The notes: generated from the sequence alone by a model not told the origin. 64,000 bases of DNA from Spirosoma arboris (GCF_009754945.1 NZ_WPIN01000006.1:124001-188000), one strand, 5' to 3'. Positions 1-10,289 are shown, counted from the first letter of the stretch. Numbers and translations: made by a program.

Positions 1-17
1 TTTGCGTTTAAGAGTAC

Positions 18-680
18 ATGAAACAAGATTTTGACCTTACCGTTGTGCTGGCCCATATTGAAGAGGCCATCAAGCCCTACCCGAAAGCGGCTATGTTCGA
101 TCTGTTCGAACGAGGATATAATAGCCTGTTCGAACAATTGATTTCGTGCATTGTGTCTATCCGAACGCTTGACGAAACAACGATTCCTGTATCGTTGAGA
201 CTATTTGAAAAAGCGCGAACCCCCGAACAACTTCTCCAACTCGATGTTCCGACGCTGACCCAATTGCTCTACGGCACAACCTATCCCGATCAGAAAGCTT
301 ATACTATGCTTGGTATTGCTGAACGGATTGTCAATGAATTCAATGGCGAGTTACCCGCCAACTACGATACATTGACGTCGCTAAAAGGCGTTGGTCCCAA
401 ATGTGCCAACCTGGCTCTGGGCGTAGCAACGGGACAGGCGGCTATCAGTGTTGATGTCCACGTGCATCGGGTCATGAACCGCTGGGGCTATGTGCATACC
501 AAACAGCCCGAACAAACCCTGAAAGTTCTGGAAGTGCAGGTACCCCATGATCAGTGGATAAATATCAATCGACTACTAATGCCGTTTGGTAAGCACATCT
601 GTACAGGTACATTGCCACACTGCTCAACCTGCCCTGTGCTACCCTGGTGCGAGCAGGTAGGGGTGGAGCGCCACCGGTAG
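18..680 (+). CDS. nth: Endonuclease III family DNA glycosylase/AP lyase
   Basis: This is a base-excision repair enzyme of the HhH-GPD superfamily, expected to remove oxidised pyrimidines and nick the abasic site. The helix-hairpin-helix is at residues 122-134 (LKGVGPKCANLAL), with the candidate lyase Lys128. The catalytic Asp is D146 in SVDVHVHRV. A C-terminal [4Fe-4S] loop is complete (C195, C202, C205, C211; C-X6-C-X2-C-X5-C). The length of 220 aa is normal for the family. The gene is monocistronic and ends five bases before the convergent DUF4468 gene. Specificity for thymine glycol rather than other lesions cannot be read from the sequence. Confidence 0.9.
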   Translation: MKQDFDLTVVLAHIEEAIKPYPKAAMFDLFERGYNSLFEQLISCIVSIRTLDETTIPVSLRLFEKARTPEQLLQLDVPTLTQLLYGTTYPDQKAYTMLGIAERIVNEFNGELPANYDTLTSLKGVGPKCANLALGVATGQAAISVDVHVHRVMNRWGYVHTKQPEQTLKVLEVQVPHDQWININRLLMPFGKHICTGTLPHCSTCPVLPWCEQVGVERHR

Positions 681-685
681 TTACC

Positions 686-1222
686 TTATTTCTGCAAGGT
701 TGTTAAAAACTGTTTTAGGCTGGCAAGGGTGTCGCGGCAGGATTTGTCGATTTGACGGTATAGATCAGCTTGCTGACTGGCGGCTTGCTCAATTAATTTC
801 CTGTTTGTGATTTTGCCGCCTGCCGCCCGCTCCAGTTCATCGGCAGTGCTACTGGTAGTCCTGACCGGTACACTGATCCCTTTACTTTCGGCAATAAGGT
901 CGGTAATGGTGGCGCGATAGCGACCAAACTTAGCTTCTACAGTAAGCGTATAGCGGATGGTTTGATCGTCAATTCGATATAATGCCTTGATAAATTGGAT
1001 ATTATGCTCTGGATCATATTGCTGTTCAGCAGCTGGTTCTGAGGCATAATAGTATTCGGCCCAGTCATGAAGCTGTCCCATCAGTTGCCGGGCTGGCAAT
1101 TTTGCGTTGGGCACACGCACGATTTCCTGATATTGAACCTGACCTGTTTCGTTAGTTGGCAATCGAAGTTGCGCTAGTGCATTGCCTGATAAAAACAACG
1201 TGAGGATGAGCAAATACTTCAT
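686..1222 (-). CDS. Exported DUF4468-domain protein
   Basis: This 178-residue protein begins with a clear signal peptide ending in ALAQ (residues 15-18), so it is exported. The body resembles the DUF4468 family (TBP-like fold) common in Bacteroidota: a core with alternating strands, including a WAEYYY segment, followed by a helical tail. No catalytic motif is visible and the family has no established function. It faces the endonuclease III gene tail to tail. The DUF assignment rests on overall pattern, so it is moderately sure. Confidence 0.7.
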   Translation of the reverse strand: MKYLLILTLFLSGNALAQLRLPTNETGQVQYQEIVRVPNAKLPARQLMGQLHDWAEYYYASEPAAEQQYDPEHNIQFIKALYRIDDQTIRYTLTVEAKFGRYRATITDLIAESKGISVPVRTTSSTADELERAAGGKITNRKLIEQAASQQADLYRQIDKSCRDTLASLKQFLTTLQK

Positions 1223-1409
1223 AGTAAAGTGACTTCGTGTTTACGAACAAGCCATACTGCATAGCCTGTCAAAAGCGAATGCGAAGATAAGGCCGTTACG
1301 GATTTGACAACAGCGAAATCGTACATTGGGGATCGTCGAATCGAATAGTAACCATTGGTTCTTTACTTTAGTTAACTAATCATTCGTCTGCCTTAGCCCT
1401 TATACGCCT

Positions 1410-2504
1410 GTGAATCAACTCCCTCTAACCGTCAAGCGGTCTATTGAATTAATGGGCCTATGTCTGCTCTGTGTCTTAATTCTGGTTGGCAAAGCCATCA
1501 TTATGCCACTGATTATGGCCTTTTTTGTCAGCATCGTTTTGCTGCCGGTTTATCGTTTTCTCAAAAAAGGTCGCCTACCCGATTCACTTGCCATTCTACT
1601 ATCCATTTTGCTTATGATTGTGTCGGGCATTGTGGTAATCTGGTTTTTCTCGATCCAGCTTAGTAGCCTACTTGTCGACTTTCCGCAGATCAAAAAAACG
1701 CTTCTACTGCACCTACGTGAGTTAAGCGAATTTCTGGGCCAGAAAACACACTATTCCACCCAGCAGCAGCTTCAGTTTTTTCATGAACAAAATGCCAAAC
1801 TACTTAATGCAACGGGTGATTTGCTAAGACAGGTAGCTACGTCTTTATCGTCGGTTTTTGTGTTGATGGGGCTGATGCCTATTTATGTATTTCTGCTGTT
1901 GTTCTACAAAAATTTACTCGTCCGATTTGTGTTTTTATGGTTTTCGGCCAAAGACCATAACCGGGTTGAGGAAGCGCTACGAGAAACAGAGTCAATTATT
2001 AAAAGCTACCTGATTGGATTATTGATTCAGATTGCCTTCATCATTGTCATTCTGGGTGGCACGCTGCAACTGTTGGGTATACCACACGCGCTGTTGATCG
2101 GAATTATCCTGGCGTTTCTGAATCTGATACCCTACGTTGGTATTTTCATGGGAACGTTCATTGGCCTGTTCATTATTCTGGCTTCATCGCAGGAGTTACT
2201 GCCTATTGTTGAACTGATTGTTGTGGTCGTGGTGGTGCACTTCCTTGATCAGAATATTCTTCGCCCGCGAGTAGTTGGTTCTAAAGTAAGAATCAACGCC
2301 TTAACCAGCATAATTGGCGTTGTCATTGGAGGCCATATAGCTGGCGTGTCCGGTATGTTTTTGTCATTGCCCATCATTGCCATTCTGAAAGTGATTTTTG
2401 ATCGGACAGATATGTTTGCCAAATGGGGCGTCTTGTTTGGCGATGAAAATCCAGTGCATAGCCCCATGCAGAAACTGGCTTTGCGGATTTGGAAGAGGTC
2501 GTAA
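1410..2504 (+). CDS. AI-2E family (TqsA/PerM-like) membrane permease
   Basis: This is a polytopic inner-membrane protein of 364 aa with about seven or eight hydrophobic helices. The family signature in the C-terminal half is recognisable: NLIPYVGIFMG (about residue 240) and the segment DQNILRPRVVGSKV near 285. Family members include the AI-2 exporter TqsA and Na+/H+ or osmo-related permeases, so the substrate is not predictable. The start is GTG at 1410, directly followed by charged then hydrophobic residues. No upstream ATG gives a better N-terminus. It is convergent with the AsmA-like gene and separated from it by 17 bases. Confidence 0.85.
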   Translation: MNQLPLTVKRSIELMGLCLLCVLILVGKAIIMPLIMAFFVSIVLLPVYRFLKKGRLPDSLAILLSILLMIVSGIVVIWFFSIQLSSLLVDFPQIKKTLLLHLRELSEFLGQKTHYSTQQQLQFFHEQNAKLLNATGDLLRQVATSLSSVFVLMGLMPIYVFLLLFYKNLLVRFVFLWFSAKDHNRVEEALRETESIIKSYLIGLLIQIAFIIVILGGTLQLLGIPHALLIGIILAFLNLIPYVGIFMGTFIGLFIILASSQELLPIVELIVVVVVVHFLDQNILRPRVVGSKVRINALTSIIGVVIGGHIAGVSGMFLSLPIIAILKVIFDRTDMFAKWGVLFGDENPVHSPMQKLALRIWKRS

Positions 2505-2521
2505 ATGCCTAGGAACTAATT

Positions 2522-5500
2522 TTATTCCTCTTCAACAGGTAAGGGATGTTGCTGGCTCAATTTCAGGTAGTTGGCACGGTATTTTTTATTGCCTTTCACA
2601 CCAATGCTGGTCAAAATGCCACTCGTCATCGTTTTGATCCAGTAGCCGAAAATAAACGTCTGCGGGTCGCGATCGTAAAAAATACGAGAGTCTGCTTCAT
2701 TCTTTTTGCGCAAAACTTTGCCAATAACGAAGTTTTTAAACTTGATTAAAAACGTCTTTTTGGCCGTATCGGCAGGACTGAGCAAGCTGATTTTTAAATC
2801 TTTATAGTAAAAATGCATGTTGCCAACCGACGCATATCGGTTGCCCACCACTCGGGCTGTAATGGGCTGCACGTATCCGCCATCCAGATTAGCCGCTATG
2901 ATTGGGTTCGTTATCGAGCTTAACTCGGGCAGGTGTACATCCGACGTTTGGAGCAGCATATGAAAACCTGCCAGCGAATCGCCGTAAGACTCCCGGTAAT
3001 GGAGCCGATCAATGTTCAGCCCCAGCAGTTTCGTACTGGCCCTTAATACCAAACTGTCGGTCGTTTTTCTTGGGCGATTGGTAATGTTTTTCAGAACACC
3101 ATTGATGCTCATCAACGGAACGTTACCTACTCGGTTCGTCAATTTGGAAGTTTCATGGTAAATAACATTACTATTAATCACCGAAATCGAATCAACCTGG
3201 AACGGAATAGTAACACGACTTATCAGCCGGGTAGGCATCAGTTTTTCAGGAATAAAGTCCGGGTCGGGTAGTCGTTTATCGCGCGACACATCCGCCGTAA
3301 CGTTTTTCACCACAACATGATGAATGGCAATGGTCGAATCACGATGCCATTGAGCCATATTCAGCCCGTTCAATTGGGCTTCATCGCCTTTTACGGTAAT
3401 GTAGTCAGCCTGAAAATGGGGTGGTGTCATAAACTCCTCCTGAGGCATTGTCGGAGCTACCTGAAAATTAGTGAGTAACAGACGGGCATTCTGGGGCGTC
3501 CAGGTTAGGTTGTCAGCCTGAAAAGCTGTAGCCGGTCTTGTCAAGAGCACGTCTGTCATGGCCAGATTCGTGTGATTCATCCAGGTTGACCAGGCTATCT
3601 TTTTTCCGGTTGTCCAGGTGAAATCCGGAAAGTTGACAGTTGCTGTAAATCGACCAACGCTCAGTTGACTAGGAAAGGTATTGTTCTTCGCTTTCAGCAG
3701 CGGATGCAAGTCATTAGCGATCAGACTAGCTTGCAGGTCGCCAACCAACATCGGTTTCCCTGTTTTGGTGGCTGATATTCTCCCATTGGTTAGCTGTACG
3801 GCCGCCGATGGGATTACGGTCTTTAGTCGGGGACTGGCAAGAATTATATTGGCTGGGGTTATCCGTAGGGATGCAAATGTTAGCGCTTCCTGTTTAGCGC
3901 CATACAGCCCCTTTCCATCTACATCAACCACCGTTCGGACACTCACCGAATCGCCGTCTTTTTTGGTGATGTAATTTACTTTAGCACTATTGATACCCAA
4001 ATCATGAAGGGTAAATGTGAACGGAATGGAAAACGCGCTGGTTGGCCCTTCAGCAGTCGATTTTCCTTCTGTAATCAGGGTTAATTCGGGGCGCTCAAGT
4101 TGCACCGACTGAAGGCGAATTGTCGAAAAATTGGTCGAATTAAACGGCGCTGTGATCCGAAGTTGAGGAAGGGTAATATCCAGTTTTTTGCCCGGACTAT
4201 AATCCGTATAACGTAGATTAGTTAGTGTACTGATTTGCTGGCTATTTACGCTTGCCTGTGCAATTGAAACTTGCTTGCCTCCCGGCTGAGTGAGATAAAG
4301 GTCATTCAGTTTTCCGCTGATCTGGTCCCAACTAAAGTGACCCGTTTCTGTTGTCAGGCTATCAATACGGATGGCTGACCCTTGAAAACCCGCCCGTATT
4401 TGCCTGGGTAAAGCGGCTTTCAGGGTTAGCTTGTCGGCCATTAACTGGGCAATATGAAGCAGCGGCAAAGACTCTTTAGCCTGTGTTGGCGTATGAACCT
4501 GGGTTGAACTTGTACTTTTTTTAGTGGTGTTTTTCATGTCAACTACTAAATCATGTACGCGAAGCAATTCAATCTGGATGTCTTTCGATTGCTGGAGCGC
4601 ATCCCAGGCAAATGCTTCCCAGTATACTTTATTGGCCGTCAGGGCGGTTCCGTTGGAAAACTCCATTTGTACCTTATCGACTCCGTTGTACCGTTGTCTC
4701 CCATATAGGGTGTAATTCGTCAGGGCAACGGTTAGTTTTTTGGTCGTCAAATGCGCATTCGCTACGGTAAGGTTTGGAATGGCATGCTTCATGTCAATCA
4801 GCGAGTCGCTTACTAAAAAATCGTTCAGCAAAACGGTAGCATTCATATTTCTCATGGCTACCTCCATCGGCTCATCACCCACTAGTTTATACTGCGCGTT
4901 GGCGTTGATAATTCGGAAATTATCTACCTGAAGTAGCTCGCCCAGTCCGTGCAGGGTTTTGAACAAATCAACTTTTTTAGGGGGAGCGGTTGCTACCACA
5001 TATGGCTTTGGATGTATGGCTACTTTTTTGGTGGCTACGATCACAATACTTGGCTGTACCAGTTCGGCGGCAGTGGCTACGAGTCGCTTCTGCATCAAAT
5101 CTTCAAAACTGATATTGTGTAGATGCAGGAGTGGCGCCTTAAAGGTTAGGCCCTTTCCTGTTAGTTTGCGGGATGTAGTTCCGTACAAGACATTCCTGAA
5201 AATGAGATCTTTCTTGAGAACCTGAAATGATTCAACCCCGATTTTAAAAAGACTGTCAGGGGAAAAAAAAGCAATATTTCGCAGGCTCAGATTAACACTA
5301 TCGGTGCTAAGGGAGTGATCACTCTGCTGATTGAGCGTTAGGTTGTAAATGGTCAGGTTTGCTTTCTGCGTGCCTCCTCTGGAAGCCGGATTTGCCTTGT
5401 TGGCCAGTAGAATTTCGCCGTCCTGGACCTGGGTATAGCCAATCGTTACGGTTTTAAACAGGGTTTTTATATTCGCGTTGATTGTGCCACTCGTATCCGT

Positions 5501-6400
5501 TAACTGATCTTTTCGGCTTTCAATAGGCAACGTGAGCACGGGTCTAACGCAAATTAAGGTATCGAGCCATAATTCACCTTTCTGGTAAACGGCCGGCAAA
5601 TGCCTTGAGTTGAAGAAAAACTTCTCGGCCCGCAAACTCATTTCACCTTTTTGAGCAGTAGCGGGTTTCCGGAAATGAACCGAATCAATTTCAAATAACT
5701 GAGTAGCACTGGCAAAACGCAGCCCACGAAAGCTTAACGTATTTTTCCCGTCAGATAAAACCCATTGTTGCTTGCCCAGAGAAACCTCAATATGATCGGA
5801 GCCTAATACGCGCCGATTGTCATTGTCAATTTTTGAGAAATTGTGAACGACCAGATTAATGTCTTTGATGACAAAAGGCCCCCCTGAATTTCGTTTGAAA
5901 AGCGCGAACGATCCACCCTGAACGTTGAATGATTTTGCATGTAAATGGTCTAGGGTTTTTTGCAAATTTTCGAGAATACTCGACGTGTGAAACCTAGTCT
6001 GGTTATGACTTCTCGAATGAATCTTATAATCGTGAACGATAATTTCGGGCCTGGACACCGAAAAGCTATCGACTAATAATCGCTTTTTCAGCAGGAGTTC
6101 CCGCCATGATTCGATGGATAAATAGGCGTTGGGGATTTTTACTGTATAGTAGGAAGGTACATTCGTCGTGTCTTTCCGGGCGAAAGCCAAGCCGTCAATC
6201 GTAACGGTTCTATCCCAGATGGACAGACTTAAGTCTTTAGTCCTGAAGGTATAGCCGCCTTTGGTTTCTTTGTCAATAGCATAGGTTATTACGTCCTTTA
6301 GATTATTCACTAGCACATAATACAACACACCTGCCGCTAAGAAGGGTATTACTGCTATGAGGAGCAGAAGTTTCACCCAGCTTTTTGACAGCAACTTCAT
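2522..6400 (-). CDS. Giant AsmA-like/DUF748-type envelope protein
   Basis: This 1292-residue protein has one N-terminal membrane anchor (about residues 9-31). The rest is a long, beta-rich, low-cysteine body made of repeating strand segments. AsmA/TamB/DUF748 proteins look like this: periplasmic bridge-like proteins implicated in lipid transport or outer-membrane homeostasis. A low-complexity K/T/S linker lies near residue 625-640. The C-terminus is basic. A smaller protein of the same general type is encoded at 12793-13983. The functional role is inferred from the family; no substrate is indicated. Confidence 0.65.
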   Translation of the reverse strand: MKLLSKSWVKLLLLIAVIPFLAAGVLYYVLVNNLKDVITYAIDKETKGGYTFRTKDLSLSIWDRTVTIDGLAFARKDTTNVPSYYTVKIPNAYLSIESWRELLLKKRLLVDSFSVSRPEIIVHDYKIHSRSHNQTRFHTSSILENLQKTLDHLHAKSFNVQGGSFALFKRNSGGPFVIKDINLVVHNFSKIDNDNRRVLGSDHIEVSLGKQQWVLSDGKNTLSFRGLRFASATQLFEIDSVHFRKPATAQKGEMSLRAEKFFFNSRHLPAVYQKGELWLDTLICVRPVLTLPIESRKDQLTDTSGTINANIKTLFKTVTIGYTQVQDGEILLANKANPASRGGTQKANLTIYNLTLNQQSDHSLSTDSVNLSLRNIAFFSPDSLFKIGVESFQVLKKDLIFRNVLYGTTSRKLTGKGLTFKAPLLHLHNISFEDLMQKRLVATAAELVQPSIVIVATKKVAIHPKPYVVATAPPKKVDLFKTLHGLGELLQVDNFRIINANAQYKLVGDEPMEVAMRNMNATVLLNDFLVSDSLIDMKHAIPNLTVANAHLTTKKLTVALTNYTLYGRQRYNGVDKVQMEFSNGTALTANKVYWEAFAWDALQQSKDIQIELLRVHDLVVDMKNTTKKSTSSTQVHTPTQAKESLPLLHIAQLMADKLTLKAALPRQIRAGFQGSAIRIDSLTTETGHFSWDQISGKLNDLYLTQPGGKQVSIAQASVNSQQISTLTNLRYTDYSPGKKLDITLPQLRITAPFNSTNFSTIRLQSVQLERPELTLITEGKSTAEGPTSAFSIPFTFTLHDLGINSAKVNYITKKDGDSVSVRTVVDVDGKGLYGAKQEALTFASLRITPANIILASPRLKTVIPSAAVQLTNGRISATKTGKPMLVGDLQASLIANDLHPLLKAKNNTFPSQLSVGRFTATVNFPDFTWTTGKKIAWSTWMNHTNLAMTDVLLTRPATAFQADNLTWTPQNARLLLTNFQVAPTMPQEEFMTPPHFQADYITVKGDEAQLNGLNMAQWHRDSTIAIHHVVVKNVTADVSRDKRLPDPDFIPEKLMPTRLISRVTIPFQVDSISVINSNVIYHETSKLTNRVGNVPLMSINGVLKNITNRPRKTTDSLVLRASTKLLGLNIDRLHYRESYGDSLAGFHMLLQTSDVHLPELSSITNPIIAANLDGGYVQPITARVVGNRYASVGNMHFYYKDLKISLLSPADTAKKTFLIKFKNFVIGKVLRKKNEADSRIFYDRDPQTFIFGYWIKTMTSGILTSIGVKGNKKYRANYLKLSQQHPLPVEEE

Positions 6401-6571
6401 AGGTCTATGCGTGAGTAGAATGGGGAAACAGTCCGACAGATAGTTGTTACTGTTCGCTACTGTTAACTAACTATCAACATAATGAGTTTAGCTTTTATCG
6501 TTATTTTAATGGCAATAGCTTATAAATCAATGGATTGAAAAATGAAATAGCTTCGAATATTGTTTGTTATG

Positions 6572-6735
6572 ATAGCGCGAACATCTTCGTTCGCGCTATA
6601 ACCACTTTCCGTTTTCGCTTGGCTTTGCCGAGTGAATTCTATCCTTTAGGGCGTCTCGCCCGTATGAGTATGGCAAAAACGGGCCAGAGGCCCTTGAAAT
6701 AATAAAATTCACTCGGCAAAGCCAAGCGAAAACGG
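6572..6735. repeat. Hairpin plus perfect 30-bp inverted repeat in a gene-free stretch
   Basis: The gap 6401-6776 contains no convincing gene. It holds an 11-bp hairpin (6572-6582 pairing with 6589-6599). It also holds a perfect 30-bp inverted repeat, 6609-6638 against 6706-6735, enclosing 67 bases. A 68-codon ORF across it is best read as a by-product of the symmetry. The layout resembles a small MITE-like or REP-like element, but no target duplication is obvious. Confidence 0.75.
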
Positions 6736-6776
6736 GGGTAGGAGCGAAGTCGTTCGTATTATCTTGATCATAGCGC

Positions 6777-7235
6777 TTAAATGACTTCCCGTTTCCAGAC
6801 AATATAATCGGTCACTGGCGCTTCTGTCAGCATGGGGCGTATCAATTGCACGACCTGACCACGATGGTAAGCCGCATGGTGACTCATATGTGTTAGCATA
6901 TCAATCAGTGTATTTTGATAGGGAACGCCTTGCGAGTTGGCGTAGGCAATCGTCTTTACTAAATCCGGTTCAGTTAACCCCTCTACATGACCCGTCAGCT
7001 GACGGTGTTGACGCTCAGCAGTTTCGGCCATCCAACTAACAGGAATGTCTTCCCAGATAGACACAAAGACCGATTCGTTAGTGATACGACCCAACCATAC
7101 ATGTTGCGCCGATAGAATATGGCCCATAACGGCAAGGGCGCGTGCCGGTGGGTTTTTGATCGTCTCGAGGGAGTCGATTACCCGTAGATTGGCCCACAAT
7201 TCGTAGTTCAGTAATCGAATCAGATAGTCTTTCAT
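6777..7235 (-). CDS. DinB/YfiT-like metalloprotein
   Basis: This 152-residue four-helix protein belongs to the DinB superfamily. The three metal-binding histidines typical of the family are apparent: one in MGHILSAQH (about 38-44) and two in HMSHHAAYHRGQ (about 116-127). Family members act as thiol-dependent transferases or hydrolases, and many have no known reaction. The start ATG overlaps the stop of the upstream GH3/beta-lactamase-fold gene (ATGA at 7232-7235). The two are therefore translationally coupled in one transcript. Confidence 0.85.
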   Translation of the reverse strand: MKDYLIRLLNYELWANLRVIDSLETIKNPPARALAVMGHILSAQHVWLGRITNESVFVSIWEDIPVSWMAETAERQHRQLTGHVEGLTEPDLVKTIAYANSQGVPYQNTLIDMLTHMSHHAAYHRGQVVQLIRPMLTEAPVTDYIVWKREVI

Positions 7236-10200
7236 TGCAGTCCACGTTTGGTTGCCTGATACAATGCTTCAACGATATTGGTGCGGGTATTCAGATTGCC
7301 CAATGTAGGATTGTTTCGGGTTGGGTAAACCCGGTTGCACAAAAAGACGTACGTCAGGTTGTAAGCCGGATCGGGTTCAACCCACACAAACGTGCCTGTG
7401 TAGCCCGAGTGCCCATAACTGGCCTTCGTTCCCGACTTGGGTCCATTGCCCGAATAAGTAAACGAGGGTTTGTCAAAGCCCAATCCGCGCCGGTTGCCTA
7501 ACTCCGGAAACTGATAACGTGTAAACTCCGCAATGGTTTTCTGAGAAATAAACTGCTGGCCACCATAGCTCCCTTTCTGACGATACATCTCATAGACCTT
7601 CATCAAATCGTTGGCCGAACCGAACAGCCCCGCGTGTCCCGACAGACCGTTGAGCATAGCCGCCCCCTCGTCATGCACGCGCCCCCAGATAAGCGTCTTA
7701 CGAAACAGTGAATCATATTCAGTGGGAACAATGCGGTTCAACGAATAGAACCGACGTGGTAGAAACGTGAGCGTAGTGGCACCAAGTGGCTTATAGAAGG
7801 TCGTTTTAATGTAATCTTCAAAATCGACGCCCGTAATTCGCTTCACGATTTGAGGGTATAAAATGAACGAAAGATCGGAGTAGACGTACTCTTTCTTAGG
7901 GTTCAGAGGTGAATCACGTATCTGCTGGAAAATCGTTCTCGGATACTTTTTGAATTCGTACAGGCTGTCGGTTACTTCAATCGGATATCGGCTTGATTCT
8001 TCCGCTTTGAACGTTTTAGGCTTCCACGTACCATCCGGATTTTTTGTGTCCATCCAGAAAGGAATCCACGCTTTTAGCCGGGCCTGATGCGTTAGCACAT
8101 CGCGCCAAACCAAATCCGCTTTGTTCGATTTTTTGAAACTGGGCAGGTAGTCGGCCATTTTTCCATCGAGGTTAAACTTGCCCTCGTCCACTAAACGCAT
8201 CAGGGCGGGTGTCGATGTACTTACCTTCGTCACCGATGCCATGTCATAGAGATCATCCAGTTGCACGGGTAATGGCTCAGCCCCTAATGACGCATCGTAG
8301 GTGTGTTTTCCGTACGCTTTGCGGAAAATAACCTTGCCGTTTCTGGCCATTTGTACGACACAACCCGGAAACGCCTTTTGGGTCAATCCTACATTCACTA
8401 ACGAATCTACTTGTTGCGTCAGGTATCGACTGTCAATCCCAACTTCTTCAGGAATGGTGTATTTGAGCCGACCATTGGGTTGAATCGTCATGCCATCGCC
8501 CACCCGAAACCGCTGGTTGACTGTAACGGGTAGTTTGCCCGACGCACCAATCGCTCCGAAAATCAACTGCGCCGATAATTCTTCTGTATAATTGGTTAGC
8601 TGATAAGGCATGACAATAGCTCGCGCCTGTTCGATGTTTCGGCTGGGTTGGGCCGTATCCATCGGAAAGGTCAGTTTGTCCAGCGCGTATACATTTCCAA
8701 ACACCGTAACGACAGCCTTTCCTGTAGCTACTAACTCACCAAGCAGACCTGCCGTTTTGGCTTGTAGCCCGTATTTAACAGCGGGGCGGATATTGTTCAG
8801 GTGAACATCGACCAGAATCAGGTTGTAGTTTTTGAGCGAATCGCGCACCTGCGCCAGCGTTGAATCGGGCGTTTTTGAGGTTATATTAAAATGATCAACC
8901 AATGTATAATTGCTCGCCATTTGCTGGAAAGCTGTGATTTTATCGCTCTCAATAGCGACCGATGCGATTCGAAGTGTGTCCAGCCGTTGTAGCGGCAACA
9001 GATTCCGGTCGTTTTTTAGAACGGTCAGACTGGCTTCGGTAAGTTTACGGTTGAGCAATTCGTCCTGTACCGGGTTAAGGTCGCTTACAAGATTGTCCAG
9101 CACAATAGGCTTGTACTGATCCAGACCAACCCAGGCTTTGGCCTTCAGTACTTTCAGGCAACGGGCATCCAGCGAGGCCTGCGTCATGCGGCCATCGGCA
9201 ATAGCTTGCTTGATCAACGAGAGAGCGGCTGGAACATCTTCCGTGAATTCCAGGACATCCATGCCTGCTTCCAGCCCTAGTTCATCAGCCCTGCCCGATG
9301 GAAAGTATTTCGTTACACCTTTCATGTTCATGGCGTCGGAAAAGACCAGACCCTGGAAGCCTAATTCATTTTTGAGCAGGTTCGTAACAATAGCGGGTGA
9401 GAGTGTAGATGGGCGATTTCGGGTCGTATCTAATGCCGGAATGCTTAAATGGGCAATCATGACGCCGGCAGCACCCGCATTGATCAACTGCCGAAACGGA
9501 TACAATTCAAGTGAGTCGAGTTGGGCGCGGCTTTTGGTAATCAGCGGCAGATCATAGTGCGAATCGGTGCCGGTATCGCCATGGCCGGGGAAGTGCTTAA
9601 GGCTCGTTAGCAATTGATTATCCTGCATGCCACGCATATAAGCCAGCGCTTTACGGGCAACATCATACTTGTTTTCGCCGAATGACCGGAAGTTAATGAC
9701 GGGATTGTTGGGGTTATTGTTGACATCAACCGAGGGCGCGAAGTTGACGTGCATGCCTAATCGGCGTGCCTGTTTAGCCAAATGAGCGCCCATTTGATAA
9801 ATGAGCGAATCGGAACCTGCGCCCTGCATGGCACCCAACGTCATCTGATACGGATAGCGAACAGTACTGTCCAGACGCATAGCAATCCCCCATTCGGCAT
9901 CCATAGCAATAAGGAGCGGCACCTTTGAGTTGGCTTGCAGCCGATTGGTTAATCGGGCTTGCCGCATCGGGCCACCCTGAAACATCACGACGCCACCCAG
10001 TTTATTTTTTTGTACAAGTGTCACGAGAGAATCTTCGTAACCTGGTTTTCGGTTCGAGTACCCTGCCACCATAATCAACTGCGCGATACGGTCGTCGGGA
10101 GCCATATTGGTGAATACCGAATCGACCCAGCAATTCTGACGTGCATTGAGTTGAAGAAAGGTGGGCGAGGTTGTTTGCGCCAAAGCCGGTATAGACAATA

Positions 10201-10243
10201 AAACGCTCAATAAACCAACTAAAAGAGACCGACAGGATGGCAT
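7232..10243 (-). CDS. Secreted GH3 beta-N-acetylglucosaminidase fused to a class-C serine hydrolase
   Basis: This 1003-residue exported protein has a signal peptide (residues 1-23, ending in PALAQ). The first half is a glycoside hydrolase family 3 domain with the NagZ-type motif KHFPGHGDTGTDSH. The second half is a beta-lactamase/esterase-fold domain with SVTK (S-x-x-K nucleophile) and a YSDLS tyrosine motif. GH3 NagZ enzymes cleave GlcNAc-anhydroMurNAc. The fusion suggests extracytoplasmic muropeptide processing, which is an inference from domains. An in-frame extension reaches 10459, but the signal peptide marks ATG 10243 as the start. It is coupled by ATGA to dinB-like 6777. Confidence 0.88.
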   Translation of the reverse strand: MPSCRSLLVGLLSVLLSIPALAQTTSPTFLQLNARQNCWVDSVFTNMAPDDRIAQLIMVAGYSNRKPGYEDSLVTLVQKNKLGGVVMFQGGPMRQARLTNRLQANSKVPLLIAMDAEWGIAMRLDSTVRYPYQMTLGAMQGAGSDSLIYQMGAHLAKQARRLGMHVNFAPSVDVNNNPNNPVINFRSFGENKYDVARKALAYMRGMQDNQLLTSLKHFPGHGDTGTDSHYDLPLITKSRAQLDSLELYPFRQLINAGAAGVMIAHLSIPALDTTRNRPSTLSPAIVTNLLKNELGFQGLVFSDAMNMKGVTKYFPSGRADELGLEAGMDVLEFTEDVPAALSLIKQAIADGRMTQASLDARCLKVLKAKAWVGLDQYKPIVLDNLVSDLNPVQDELLNRKLTEASLTVLKNDRNLLPLQRLDTLRIASVAIESDKITAFQQMASNYTLVDHFNITSKTPDSTLAQVRDSLKNYNLILVDVHLNNIRPAVKYGLQAKTAGLLGELVATGKAVVTVFGNVYALDKLTFPMDTAQPSRNIEQARAIVMPYQLTNYTEELSAQLIFGAIGASGKLPVTVNQRFRVGDGMTIQPNGRLKYTIPEEVGIDSRYLTQQVDSLVNVGLTQKAFPGCVVQMARNGKVIFRKAYGKHTYDASLGAEPLPVQLDDLYDMASVTKVSTSTPALMRLVDEGKFNLDGKMADYLPSFKKSNKADLVWRDVLTHQARLKAWIPFWMDTKNPDGTWKPKTFKAEESSRYPIEVTDSLYEFKKYPRTIFQQIRDSPLNPKKEYVYSDLSFILYPQIVKRITGVDFEDYIKTTFYKPLGATTLTFLPRRFYSLNRIVPTEYDSLFRKTLIWGRVHDEGAAMLNGLSGHAGLFGSANDLMKVYEMYRQKGSYGGQQFISQKTIAEFTRYQFPELGNRRGLGFDKPSFTYSGNGPKSGTKASYGHSGYTGTFVWVEPDPAYNLTYVFLCNRVYPTRNNPTLGNLNTRTNIVEALYQATKRGLQ

Positions 10244-10289
10244 GAGTAAATAAAATTGGGGTCGTGAAGTGTCAAAAATACAAAAATAA

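Noticed and set aside
6596..6802. 68-codon minus-strand ORF
   Set aside because: It is produced by the inverted repeat at 6609-6735 and has no protein-like features.
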